Assembly: GCA_045629045.1 (NCBI GenBank)
Contig: JAZQQM010000052.1
Span: 8,672 to 72,671, forward strand
Reading direction: 5' to 3'
Length of the DNA: 64,000 nucleotides
Origin: JAILLW01 sp045629045
Lineage (GTDB): Bacteria > Bacillota > Clostridia > Lachnospirales > Lachnospiraceae
The translations under genes and the position numbers were made by a program. Each line of letters begins with the position of its first letter. The stretch's first letter is position 1. Positions 32,676 through 41,208 of the stretch are shown here, in pieces. The notes below the pieces were generated by a model, which made no database searches, had not been told where the DNA came from, and saw only the letters and a program-made list of their open reading frames with translations.

Positions 32676-32704
32676 ATTATAGTTTAAAAGTACTTTTTTT
32701 GCAA
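32676..32704 (-). promoter_or_regulatory. yicC operon promoter
   Basis: TTGCAA (32704-32699), 17-bp spacer, TATAAT (32681-32676), read leftwards. A 16-nt palindrome CGGTACTTATGTACCG (32711-32726) lies between it and the divergent rqcH promoter. Confidence 0.75.
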
Positions 32705-32736
32705 TGGGAACGGTACTTATGTACCGATTGTCGCCT

Positions 32737-32764
32737 TTGCAATATTTTTGAATTCTTGTATAAT
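32737..32764 (+). promoter_or_regulatory. rqcH promoter, predicted leaderless
   Basis: TTGCAA (32737-32742), 16-bp spacer, TATAAT (32759-32764). The ATG at 32771 starts 6 nt after the -10, and no Shine-Dalgarno is present. Confidence 0.7.
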
Positions 32765-32770
32765 TCCCTT

Positions 32771-34501
32771 ATGGCTTTTGATGGAATAACCGTTTCTTCA
32801 ATAGTGAAGGAACTAAATGACAATTTAACAGACGGCAGAATATCCAAAATCGCCCAGCCTGAGCCGGACGAGCTTTTGCTGACCGTGAAAACTCCCACTG
32901 CTCAAAAAAGGCTGCTCATATCAGCCAGTGCTTCGCTTCCTCTTATCTACTTATCCGATGAGAATAAGCAAAGCCCTATTACCGCGCCCAATTTTTGCAT
33001 GCTTCTTCGTAAACATATCCAGAACGGACGCATTATACGCTTTGTACAGCCATCTCTTGAGCGCGTAATCTTCATGGAAATTGAACATCTTGACGAAATG
33101 GGTGATTTAAAACTCAAAAAGCTTGCCATCGAAATAATGGGTAAACATTCCAACATTATTTTTCTTGACGAAAATAAAATCATTGATTCCATAAAGCATA
33201 TAAGTGCCAGTGTAAGCAGTGTCCGCGAAGTTCTTCCGGGACGCGAATACTTTATACCCAAAACTGACGAAAAACAAAATCCTCTGGAAGAAACAAAAGA
33301 GGGCTTTATTAATACCGTTCTTCAAAAGGCAGGTCCAATTTATAAAGCCATCTACTCTTCCTATACCGGTTTTTCGCCCTTCTATTCCCAGCAGATATGC
33401 CACATGGCAGGTATAGACGGTGATGCAGGTACCGATTCCCCCTTTGATAAAGAGCGACTGGCCGATGCATTCATTGATACCGTAAACAAAATAAAGCAGG
33501 GCGATTTTGCACCCGCAATAGTCTATGAAAACGGTGTTCCCTTTGAGTATGCATCTTTACCCCTTCCTTCATTCAAGGAAGAAAACACCAAACACTATGA
33601 TACCGTTTCCGAGCTTCTTAAGAATTATTATGCCGAAAAAGAGCTCGTCACCAGAATTCGCCAAAAGTCCGTCGACTTAAGAAAAATCGTACAGACCACT
33701 CTCGAAAAGGATTTGCGTAAACAGGAAATTTATATAAAACAGCTTAAGGATACCGAGAAGAAGGATAAGTACAAAATGTATGGAGAACTTCTTACGGCTT
33801 ACGGTTACGGTGCGCCCGAAAATGCAAAATCCATAACCGTCCTTAACTATTATACCAATGAAAACACAGACATTCCCCTCGATCCTGATATGTCTGCCAT
33901 AGACAATGCCAAAAAGTATTTCGACAAATACGGCAAACTCAAAAGAACCGAAGAAGCCGTAAAGGAACTGATTAAGGAAGTAAATGAAGAAATCGATCAC
34001 CTGTACTCTATCCAGAATGCCCTGGATATTGCCCAAAACGATGATGATCTTTCACAGATAAAAGAAGAATTGTCCGAAAGCGGATATATTAAAAAGCACA
34101 CTTCCGGCAAAAAAACAAAATCAAAGTCAAAGCCCTTCCATTACATTACCAAAGAAGGCTTTCATATTTATGTGGGTAAGAACAACATTCAAAACGAAGA
34201 CATTACCTTCAATCTTGCAAACGGAAATGACTGGTGGTTTCATGCAAAAAAAATCCCCGGTTCTCACGTTATCGTAAAGACCGAGGGTAAAGAACTTCCG
34301 GATTCGGTATTTGAAGATGCAGCCCGTCTTGCCGCACATTATTCAAAGGCCCGGGGCGAATCCCGCATCGAAGTGGACTACGTCCGTAAGAAAGAGGTCA
34401 AACACCCCAACGGTTCAAAACCCGGATTTGTAGTATATTACACAAATTTCTCCATGCTTATAGATTCTGACATCTCTCATATAGAGCTTATAAAGGAATA
34501 A
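32771..34501 (+). CDS. rqcH: RqcH / FbpA (NFACT family), ribosome-associated quality control
   Basis: A 576-residue NFACT protein. NFACT-N begins MAFDGITVSSIVKELN, a coiled coil lies at about 330-430, and the NFACT-R domain (about 455-560) has FHIYVGKNNIQNE, NDWWFHAKKIPGSHV. In Bacillus, RqcH binds stalled 50S-peptidyl-tRNA complexes and drives alanine tailing; older annotations call it fibronectin-binding protein. The 24-residue extension of the longer frame was rejected because the family begins at this ATG. The gene has no ribosome site and its -10 is 6 nt from ATG, so translation of a leaderless mRNA is expected. It is followed by structured repeat copy 2. Confidence 0.92.
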   Translation: MAFDGITVSSIVKELNDNLTDGRISKIAQPEPDELLLTVKTPTAQKRLLISASASLPLIYLSDENKQSPITAPNFCMLLRKHIQNGRIIRFVQPSLERVIFMEIEHLDEMGDLKLKKLAIEIMGKHSNIIFLDENKIIDSIKHISASVSSVREVLPGREYFIPKTDEKQNPLEETKEGFINTVLQKAGPIYKAIYSSYTGFSPFYSQQICHMAGIDGDAGTDSPFDKERLADAFIDTVNKIKQGDFAPAIVYENGVPFEYASLPLPSFKEENTKHYDTVSELLKNYYAEKELVTRIRQKSVDLRKIVQTTLEKDLRKQEIYIKQLKDTEKKDKYKMYGELLTAYGYGAPENAKSITVLNYYTNENTDIPLDPDMSAIDNAKKYFDKYGKLKRTEEAVKELIKEVNEEIDHLYSIQNALDIAQNDDDLSQIKEELSESGYIKKHTSGKKTKSKSKPFHYITKEGFHIYVGKNNIQNEDITFNLANGNDWWFHAKKIPGSHVIVKTEGKELPDSVFEDAARLAAHYSKARGESRIEVDYVRKKEVKHPNGSKPGFVVYYTNFSMLIDSDISHIELIKE

Positions 34502-34504
34502 GTA

Positions 34505-34640
34505 AAATAAAGGCTGATATATACTGTTTCAAGGTCTTGGGGGTACGCGTTACTTAGCGAGGTTTTTTCGAGCTTAGTAACGTACGCAAGCCACAGGAAG
34601 CGAAAGCGCCCTTGTAACAGTATATATCAGCCTTATTTAT
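34505..34640 (+). repeat. Structured repeat element, copy 2
   Basis: The outer arms 34509-34533 and 34611-34635 pair over about 21 bp (GGCTGATATATACTGTT, one mismatch, CAAG). The core 34541-34610 matches copy 1 read on its opposite strand: TACGCGTTACTTAGCGAG, TTTCGAGCTTAGTAAC, GTACGCAAG, AAGCGAAAGCGCC. The G-C pair in copy 1 (TTGGC/GCCTG) is A-T here (TTAGC/GCTTA), a compensatory change. It lies between two convergent genes, with A/T runs on both sides, so it probably terminates both. Confidence 0.8.
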
Positions 34641-34641
34641 A

Positions 34642-36273
34642 TTACTTTATAAGCGAAAGCTTCTTCGCTATCTTCACGATGAGGGTTCCCTTGGGGAGGG
34701 TACGCAGTTCGTCTTCGGAAACTACCTGCCACTTAAGGGCGAATACTCCGTAAGAGAATACTCCCATACATAAAGCGATAATAAGAGCTACGAAATTCAA
34801 CCCGGTATAGTAATTAACTACCCAGTATGTTCCGAAGGTTAATGCTCCCATGCCCAGTGCCGACAATCCGGGGCGAAGGAACGTTTTATCTATCTCCTGC
34901 TCATATCCTAAATATTTCTTTACTGATATGCCGTTTAATATACATAAACATAATGAGTAAATTATAGTTGCGATTCCATAGGCATATACTTCGCATCCCT
35001 CAGGCAGAACCATCATTAACAACACCATAATAACCGAATGCACAACTATGGCAATCGCCGCATTTATTATAGGCGTATTCATGTGTCCTATGGCTTGCAA
35101 AACAGCCTGGGTTATTGTTGATAAGCCATAAAGTATAACCGTTATCGCAAATAAAATCAGCATATTGGAAGCCAGTTCAAGGGAGGCTTTCTGAGGGAAA
35201 ATAACTTTCATAATAGGTCTTGCAAGCACGGCAATCCCCACCGCTGCGGGGATTGAAATGAACATAGTTACTCTTTGAGCTTTTGCTATTGCGTTTTTGG
35301 CCGTCTCATACTCTTCTTTTGCTATGTGGGACGACAGTTTTGGAATTAATGTTGTAGCCATTGCAGATGCCATTGCAATGGGAATATTTCCTATCTTGTT
35401 GGCCTTGGCCACCGCCGATAAATCAAAGGCCACCATGGCTTCTCCCACATTCTTTAAATCCATCATTACATGCTGATATATTGTCTTATCAAGGAAATTA
35501 TTAAGATTATATACACCGGTACTTAAAATAAAGGGTGTAACCACAAGAAGAATTGTTTTAAAAATATGACCGTATGACTCTATATTATCGGTCTTATCAT
35601 TTTCTATCTTGGCAAGTACATTTTTACGATTGTAAAAATATATACACACCATAAAGATAAGTGCCACAATAACACCGACACCGGTTCCTATAGTCGAACC
35701 TGCGGCTCCCATGGATGCTATATAAGAATCCGTACCCCCTGCTGCTGCATTAACGAGTACATATGCCATAAGCACGCTGAAGCCTGCATTAAAAACCTGT
35801 TCCAGAATTTGCGAAACAGAAGTGGGAACCATGGTATGCTGTGCCTGAAAAAATCCCCTAAAGACTCCCAGAATGCCGCTGAAGAAAACTGTCGGTGCCA
35901 ATATCTTAAGCGGAAGCACCGCGCTTTCCATTTTAACCAGTATTCCCGCACCGAAGAATACAAATAAAGCGGCTATAACACCAACTACGCACACATAAAT
36001 TAAGGAGCATACAAAAACTCTGTGAGCGTTTTTATACTCCTTCTTAGCCAGCTTCTCGGCCATTACCTTGGATACCGCAGACGGAATCGAATATGACGAA
36101 ATTAAAAGCACTATGCTGTATGCAGCATAAGCACTGTCATAATAGCCGAAGCCCTCATCTTTAATTATATGAACAAGTGGTGTGTTATACAGCAGTCCTA
36201 TAATGCGGACAATAATACCGGCAACAGCCAGAATGCCCGCCTGGACTACCATATTGTTTTTTGATTTAGACAT
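34642..36273 (-). CDS. MurJ/SpoVB-like flippase, MVF (MATE) family
   Basis: A 543-residue membrane protein with about 14 hydrophobic helices, of the polysaccharide-biosynthesis/MVF superfamily. YDSAYAAYSIVLLISSYSIP and GVFRGFFQAQHTMVPTSVSQ are typical of the SpoVB/YtgP group, which moves lipid-linked precursors such as lipid II across the membrane. Its ATG overlaps the stop of the zinc-ribbon gene (TAATG). It could be the general lipid II flippase or one for another glycolipid; sequence alone does not settle this. Confidence 0.88.
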   Translation of the reverse strand: MSKSKNNMVVQAGILAVAGIIVRIIGLLYNTPLVHIIKDEGFGYYDSAYAAYSIVLLISSYSIPSAVSKVMAEKLAKKEYKNAHRVFVCSLIYVCVVGVIAALFVFFGAGILVKMESAVLPLKILAPTVFFSGILGVFRGFFQAQHTMVPTSVSQILEQVFNAGFSVLMAYVLVNAAAGGTDSYIASMGAAGSTIGTGVGVIVALIFMVCIYFYNRKNVLAKIENDKTDNIESYGHIFKTILLVVTPFILSTGVYNLNNFLDKTIYQHVMMDLKNVGEAMVAFDLSAVAKANKIGNIPIAMASAMATTLIPKLSSHIAKEEYETAKNAIAKAQRVTMFISIPAAVGIAVLARPIMKVIFPQKASLELASNMLILFAITVILYGLSTITQAVLQAIGHMNTPIINAAIAIVVHSVIMVLLMMVLPEGCEVYAYGIATIIYSLCLCILNGISVKKYLGYEQEIDKTFLRPGLSALGMGALTFGTYWVVNYYTGLNFVALIIALCMGVFSYGVFALKWQVVSEDELRTLPKGTLIVKIAKKLSLIK

Positions 36274-36719
36274 TAGTTAACTTTAGTACCGCATGATGTA
36301 CAGAAATTATTGCCGGCCGGAACTGCATTTCCGCACTGAGGACAGATTGTTCCGCCTGCTGCCACAACCGACTGCTGATTAGCTTCTGCGCCTGCCTGAA
36401 TCTGTGCCTGATGCTGCGCTTTTGCATCTGCTGCTGCCTGAGCTGCCTTTTCTGCTGCATCTTCTATTGCTTTATTTTCATTTTGATACTTCGTAATTTC
36501 AGCCATTACGCTTCTGATTGCAGCAAGTTCCGTTTCATAGGGAGAATCAAACTTTTCAACATAATCTGCAAACACCTTTGTTCCAAGGGCTGCATAAGCT
36601 ACGTTAAGCTGCTTTTCAAGACCTGCTATCTTTGTATTATTGGCTGTAACATCAACCATATCTTTAGTCTTTTGAGTAATACCTTTTCCAAATGCCGAAA
36701 CTTCATCCAAAAATCCCAT
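36273..36719 (-). CDS. Zinc-ribbon protein with coiled coil
   Basis: A 148-residue protein. An N-terminal helical region (MGFLDEVSAFGKGITQKTKD) is followed by an Ala/Gln-rich coiled coil (about 70-115) and a C-terminal zinc ribbon with two CxxC pairs, ICPQCGNAVPAGNNFCTSCG. Function is unknown; such proteins are common in Clostridia. CGGAGG lies about 8 nt before ATG 36719. It is coupled to the flippase gene. Confidence 0.8.
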   Translation of the reverse strand: MGFLDEVSAFGKGITQKTKDMVDVTANNTKIAGLEKQLNVAYAALGTKVFADYVEKFDSPYETELAAIRSVMAEITKYQNENKAIEDAAEKAAQAAADAKAQHQAQIQAGAEANQQSVVAAGGTICPQCGNAVPAGNNFCTSCGTKVN

Positions 36720-36865
36720 TTATACATTCCTCCGTAACAAATATATTGGTAATTTAAAATAATTACCGACTTCAAATATTATCGCATAGGCAATATAAAA
36801 ATGCAATTGTACCTATGTATGTACTTTATGTTATTATTAATTAAAACAGTTTACGAAAAGGGGAT

Positions 36866-37264
36866 ATGTTTATGGGTTATTTTAGTCCGCTAAAAAGAGA
36901 TAAAAACAAGAAATATGATGAGCAAAAGCGCAACACGGTTTACAATCAGACTTTCATCTACCTTCTTGTTGCAGGATATGTTTTATATCTTTACAAAGAT
37001 ATATATACCGACTTTTTTGCCAAAACAGGAACCATGTCACTTACGGCTTTTATTCTTTCAAGCATTTTTATGGTAGGCGGTGCACTGTTCCTTATTATTT
37101 TCAGTATAATTACTCTTCCCAAGGCCCTTATTAAGACAGAGCTTCCTCCCGAAGAAGCCGATATTATTGATGTCGAGTCTCCCGAAAAGGCCGATACCAT
37201 CGATGTTGAGTCTTCGGAAGAAGTTAAACAGCTGACAGAGGGTGAGGAAAAGACAAATGATTAA
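36866..37264 (+). CDS. Small membrane protein with acidic repeat tail
   Basis: A 132-residue protein with two membrane helices (about 30-47 and 58-85) and an acidic C-terminus carrying a short tandem repeat, DIIDVESPEKA/DTIDVESSEEV. AAAAGGGG lies before the ATG at 36866, and a second in-frame ATG follows two codons later. Not recognised as a family. It overlaps the YdcF gene by 8 nt and is probably co-translated with it. Confidence 0.65.
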   Translation: MFMGYFSPLKRDKNKKYDEQKRNTVYNQTFIYLLVAGYVLYLYKDIYTDFFAKTGTMSLTAFILSSIFMVGGALFLIIFSIITLPKALIKTELPPEEADIIDVESPEKADTIDVESSEEVKQLTEGEEKTND

Positions 37265-38390
37265 TGTATTACTTACCTGCACCATTATACTGATGATTGT
37301 TTCAATCGTTGCACTGTCTTTTCTGCTCAAAAAATTTATAAATAAAACAATTTATGCTTATCGCAACATTCTTACGGTTGCAGCCATCATATATATTTCC
37401 ATTATGTTCGTAGTATTGGTAGGATATATTTTTGTAAGGCATCTTAACGATACACAAATAACGATTCGAAGTTTCTTTGAATTTGCCGCTGATTTTCCCA
37501 GAGCCTTCTCCTACTTTGCAATCCCTGTGTTCTTAATTATCTGCCTGGCAATTTTCGTAAGTAATCTTGCCCTTATAAGGCACGAAGGTTTTAGAACCAC
37601 CAACCTTATGAGCGCAGTCCTGGGAATTTGCTATATAGGCGGCACGGGGCTTTTGTACCTTGTATCCTATTGCATCCAAAAATATCTGTTGCTCCCTAAC
37701 GGAATAACAAACGGTCATCCCCTCATTATTGTTTTTACTTACAGTGAGTTATTTCTTATGATGCTCATTTCATATTTTGAATGTATACTGATTGCCTCTT
37801 TTATTATGGGATATGTTGCCGTCAAACATGTTCCGTCCCATGATAAGGATTTTATAATTATTTTAGGCTGTCTCATAAGTAAAGAAGGCGGTCTTCTTCC
37901 TTTGCTTAAAGCAAGAACCAATCGTGCCATCAAGTTCGCCTGGGAGCAGGAAATAGATACCGGTAAGAAACTCAGATTTGTGCCTTCCGGCGGCAAAGGA
38001 CATAACGAAATCATTGCCGAAGGTTCTGCCATTGAATTATATCTTTTATCCCACAGTGCGGAATTCTATGAAGTATTTACGGAAAAGCATTCCAAAAACA
38101 CATATGAAAACATGCTCTTTTCAAAAAAGATAATTGATGAAGTAAATCCGGATGCCAAAATAGCCTTCGCCACCACCAATTATCACATCTTAAGAAGCGG
38201 TATTTTGGCCCGTCGCGCAGGTTTTGATGCAGAAGGAATAGCAAGTAAAACCAAGTGGTATTTCTGGCCCAACGGTTTTATTCGCGAGTTCTTCGGCATC
38301 CTTGCAATAAACAAAAAGGCGCATATCCTAACGATAAGCGCCTGTGCTTTAGTAAATATAATTCTCGGAATAATAGATTTTATTAATTGA
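37257..38390 (+). CDS. YdcF-family (DUF218) membrane protein
   Basis: A 377-residue protein. Five or six N-terminal membrane helices precede a DUF218/YdcF domain (about 200-345: FIIILGCLISKEGGLLPLL, VPSGGKGHNEIIAEG, ENMLFSKKII, ATTNYHILRSG) and a last helix. The family includes SanA and ElyC, linked to envelope integrity; the activity is uncertain. ATG 37257 with upstream GAGGAAA is preferred over GTG 37242. Its end overlaps the convergent DUF3048 gene by 8 nt. Confidence 0.85.
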   Translation: MINVLLTCTIILMIVSIVALSFLLKKFINKTIYAYRNILTVAAIIYISIMFVVLVGYIFVRHLNDTQITIRSFFEFAADFPRAFSYFAIPVFLIICLAIFVSNLALIRHEGFRTTNLMSAVLGICYIGGTGLLYLVSYCIQKYLLLPNGITNGHPLIIVFTYSELFLMMLISYFECILIASFIMGYVAVKHVPSHDKDFIIILGCLISKEGGLLPLLKARTNRAIKFAWEQEIDTGKKLRFVPSGGKGHNEIIAEGSAIELYLLSHSAEFYEVFTEKHSKNTYENMLFSKKIIDEVNPDAKIAFATTNYHILRSGILARRAGFDAEGIASKTKWYFWPNGFIREFFGILAINKKAHILTISACALVNIILGIIDFIN

Positions 38391-39528
38391 TTGCCACCTC
38401 TTCCCATGTATCGTCGGGAACTATAGCAATATATGTTTTACCGGTGTTGAGAGTAATCTCTTCGCCGGTTTTTTGATTGTAGAACTTGGTGATATTAGCT
38501 TCGCCTTCCTTAATCCACATAATGGGAATTGCTTCACCGTTTGTAATATAATAGCCGTGTTCACCGGTTCCTATTACATTGTAGATAAGATATCCGTTCT
38601 CATCAAGCTGGGCAAAGGAAACTCCGTAAACAATCAAATTCTTAAATGAAGTAACTTCACCCGTCAGTTCATCCACATGGGGATCACCGTATTCATAATA
38701 CTCGTATGTCTTTGTTTCTTCGTTATACTGAAGATTTGACTTATTATGATAAAAAGGAAGCGAAATACTCTTTGCGCTCTTCGTCTCATCAGTTTCCGAA
38801 AGTTCAAACTCCTTATTCGAGAAGTTAAAATGAGGACCTTCATAAAGCTCTGTATATGTTCTGCTGTACTTGGCATCTTCAATTCTCTTAAGAAGGCCGT
38901 CAAAAGTCTTGCCATTTGAATTGGTATACTCCTCGGGGGTTACATATTCCGTAAATTCAAGAGATTTACCATTGGGAATTCTTGCAAAACCACCGCTTAG
39001 ATTATTTGTATAATCCTTGGCGTAATAATCATCGTTGTAGAACGGGCCTCCGTCATGAATAAGAATTGCATTGTACTCTGCCGCAATCATGAAGTTTGTG
39101 GGACGTGTACTTCTTATTGAACCCAGTTGTTCTATATTTTCATAATCCTTTGCAATACACATAAGACGTGTGATTCTGTCATTTGCTGTAGAATTCATCA
39201 TCTCATATACAACATCGCAGCTGTTAACACCGAAATGATTAAGTGCAAAAAGTTCGTTATCAACCATTGCAGCTATCGGACGCTGATCCTTTAATCCTTC
39301 ATCTATCCATTCATTGGTAAGTTCCGATCTGTAGCAGCCTTCAACTACCTCCTCCTCCGGTTCCGGTTCGGGTGTTGGTTCAGGTGTCGGAGTCGGGTCC
39401 GGAATAGGCTCGACAATAGTTGCTATAATATCTTCCTGAGGTTCTTCCCCCGGCAGTCCCTGACAGCCGCAAAGCATTGTTGCAATTACCGCAACACCCA
39501 TCAGGAATGTAAGTGATTTTTTTAACAT
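38383..39528 (-). CDS. DUF3048 lipoprotein (YerB-like)
   Basis: A 381-residue lipoprotein. The signal peptide ends at a TMLCGC lipobox (Cys about 22), followed by a Pro/Glu/Thr linker (PDPTPTPEPTPEPEPEEE) and the two DUF3048 domains (RPIAAMVDNE, GSIRSTRPTNFMIAAEYNAIL, GGPFYND; then PFYHNKSNLQYNEETKTYEY and the C-terminal YIAIVPDDTWEE). The role of the family is unknown. It is last in the DUF6171-PPTase-maf-DUF3048 series, 20 nt after maf. Confidence 0.88.
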   Translation of the reverse strand: MLKKSLTFLMGVAVIATMLCGCQGLPGEEPQEDIIATIVEPIPDPTPTPEPTPEPEPEEEVVEGCYRSELTNEWIDEGLKDQRPIAAMVDNELFALNHFGVNSCDVVYEMMNSTANDRITRLMCIAKDYENIEQLGSIRSTRPTNFMIAAEYNAILIHDGGPFYNDDYYAKDYTNNLSGGFARIPNGKSLEFTEYVTPEEYTNSNGKTFDGLLKRIEDAKYSRTYTELYEGPHFNFSNKEFELSETDETKSAKSISLPFYHNKSNLQYNEETKTYEYYEYGDPHVDELTGEVTSFKNLIVYGVSFAQLDENGYLIYNVIGTGEHGYYITNGEAIPIMWIKEGEANITKFYNQKTGEEITLNTGKTYIAIVPDDTWEEVAIN

Positions 39529-39547
39529 AATGATTCCTCTATTACTT

Positions 39548-40183
39548 TCAGTTAATGCTTACGCCGAGTTTTTTTAGTTCATAACAAACTCGCGCTATTG
39601 GCAATCCTACCACATTATAGAACTCTCCGTCAATTGACTTAACATATTTGCCCGCCTTTCCCTGTATGCCATAGGCACCTGCTTTATCAAGCGGCTCTCC
39701 CGTTGCAATATATGCCTCAATATCCTCTGTGCTCATTTCATAGAATGTAACCTTAGTTTCCTCATGGAATGAATATTCATACGCTTTGCCTTCCTTAGAG
39801 ATAAATACGAAGGATACTCCCGTAAATACGCTATGAGTATTGCCGGACAAAGATATAAGCATTCTTTTTGCGTCCTCTTCATCCTTGGGTTTACCCAGAA
39901 TCTCATTCTTTCCGTTTTCGTCCGTAACGGCAACAATCGTGTCTGCTCCTATTACAAGTATATCCTGAGGAACTGTAATTTCCGGGTGTTCATCGTTATA
40001 GGCTTTAATTCCCGAAGCAATTTCCATGGCTTTCTGGACGGCCAGTTCCACGCATATCTCATTCGGTGTTACTTTTGTCGTAACCTCGTCCTTCGTGGCA
40101 GGGCATATTTCAAATTCAAATCCTGCCTCTTCCATTATCTGTTTTCTTCTTGGCGAACCTGATGCAAGTACTACTCTGTATTT
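39548..40183 (-). CDS. maf: Maf-like nucleoside triphosphate pyrophosphatase
   Basis: A 211-residue Maf/Ham1-superfamily house-cleaning enzyme that hydrolyses non-canonical or excess NTPs (dTTP/UTP type likely). Seen: VLASGSPRRKQIMEEAGF, DTIVAVTDENGKNEILGKPKDE, and YIATGEPLDKAGAYGIQGKAGKYV. ATG 40183 (MKYRVVLASGSPRR) is the family start; the longer frame was rejected. It lies 45 nt after the PPTase gene. Confidence 0.93.
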   Translation of the reverse strand, partial: KYRVVLASGSPRRKQIMEEAGFEFEICPATKDEVTTKVTPNEICVELAVQKAMEIASGIKAYNDEHPEITVPQDILVIGADTIVAVTDENGKNEILGKPKDEEDAKRMLISLSGNTHSVFTGVSFVFISKEGKAYEYSFHEETKVTFYEMSTEDIEAYIATGEPLDKAGAYGIQGKAGKYVKSIDGEFYNVVGLPIARVCYELKKLGVSIN

Positions 40184-40228
40184 CATAATAATCTCATTTG
40201 CTTTCACACTGTTTACCGCTTTGCACAT

Positions 40229-40879
40229 TCAGTTTAAACTTTTTAAGAAAACTACCTTCTCTTCAGTTTTTTTACCGGTACAGTATGCCGCTTTATATCC
40301 TTCCATATCATTTATTTCATAACAAAAATATCCTTCATCGCTTATTTGGACCTTACCATGTTCCAATCCGGTTTCAAAGGAATCAAGATTTTTTGATAAG
40401 CCCTCTCCTACAGCCTTTATATAGCTTTCCTTTACCGTCCATATTCTGTAGAAGGCATCCATAATATCATCATGCTGTAGCGATTCTATATATTCCGATT
40501 CCTTTAATGTAAAAAAGCGTTTGGCTATTCGCAATATATTATCTTTCGTATCTTCAATCATCTGAATATCGCATCCTATGGTCTCGTCCGAGATTCCACA
40601 CATTACCCTATCTCCGGAATGTGACAGACTAAAGAATATATCCTTATGATTTTTCAAAAAAGGCTTTCCAAACTCATTATAAGTGACATCAATGTCATCT
40701 TTGATATTCATTTGACCTAAAGCATACTGAAGCAATCCCCAGGCTCCTACCGAGCGGGCCTTATCTTTCATAAATCTATACTTATCCGCTTTTTCCTTAC
40801 GAAAATCCGGCATCCTGTTATATAGCCCAAGGTAATTCTCTTCCGTATACAAATAACCGATATCCAAAATATATATCAT
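40229..40879 (-). CDS. 4'-phosphopantetheinyl transferase, Sfp type
   Basis: A 216-residue Sfp/AcpT-type enzyme that attaches phosphopantetheine to carrier proteins. Core motifs: FGKPFL, FFSLSHSGDRVMC, IGCDIQ (Mg-binding Asp), and WTVKESYIKAVGEGL. No polyketide, peptide or acyl-carrier gene is in the window, so its target is elsewhere. It follows the DUF6171 gene by 17 nt. Confidence 0.9.
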   Translation of the reverse strand: MIYILDIGYLYTEENYLGLYNRMPDFRKEKADKYRFMKDKARSVGAWGLLQYALGQMNIKDDIDVTYNEFGKPFLKNHKDIFFSLSHSGDRVMCGISDETIGCDIQMIEDTKDNILRIAKRFFTLKESEYIESLQHDDIMDAFYRIWTVKESYIKAVGEGLSKNLDSFETGLEHGKVQISDEGYFCYEINDMEGYKAAYCTGKKTEEKVVFLKSLN

Positions 40880-40896
40880 AATAATCCTTCAATTTC

Positions 40897-41145
40897 TTAC
40901 CACTTCTTAGAGGGACAATGTGCTGCCTTTGAAGCAGCCCTCAGTTCCACATAGCAACCGCATTTAAGACATGTTCCTTCCGTAAGCTTATCGCATAAAG
41001 TGCATATCTTAAGTCTTTCGTTATAAAGTTCATTATCCGCTCTTTCTTCTTTTTTGATTGCCTCAATATATTTTTCAATATCATCCTTATACTTTTGGGT
41101 ATCAAAATCCCGAAGCAGACAGCGGTAGCATATTCTCTCTTCCAT
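40897..41145 (-). CDS. DUF6171-family zinc-binding protein
   Basis: An 82-residue protein with seven cysteines: CYRC near the start, CTLC and CLKCGC in the middle and a final Cys in AHCPSKKW. They fit zinc-ribbon binding, and the sequence resembles DUF6171 of Clostridia. Function unknown. ATG 41145 is preferred over TTG 41163: an extended -10 TGATATACT (41162-41154) ends 8 nt before it and there is no ribosome site, so the mRNA is predicted leaderless. First gene of the operon with PPTase, maf and DUF3048. Confidence 0.75.
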   Translation of the reverse strand: MEERICYRCLLRDFDTQKYKDDIEKYIEAIKKEERADNELYNERLKICTLCDKLTEGTCLKCGCYVELRAASKAAHCPSKKW

Positions 41146-41208
41146 ACCGAATAAGTATATCAATTATCCCTGTAATTGTTTAGTCCTTTTCATGCTATAA
41201 TTGATTTT
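41146..41208. promoter_or_regulatory. Divergent leaderless promoter pair
   Basis: A 63-nt gap holds both promoters. Leftward: extended -10 TGATATACT (41162-41154). Rightward: extended -10 TGCTATAAT (41193-41201). Each ATG is 7-8 nt from its -10, and neither gene has a Shine-Dalgarno. -35 boxes are poor on both sides, as usual with extended -10 promoters. Confidence 0.7.

Noticed and set aside
32771..34501. Fibronectin-binding adhesin
   Set aside because: No signal peptide; NFACT-N and NFACT-R domains identify the ribosome quality control factor RqcH.
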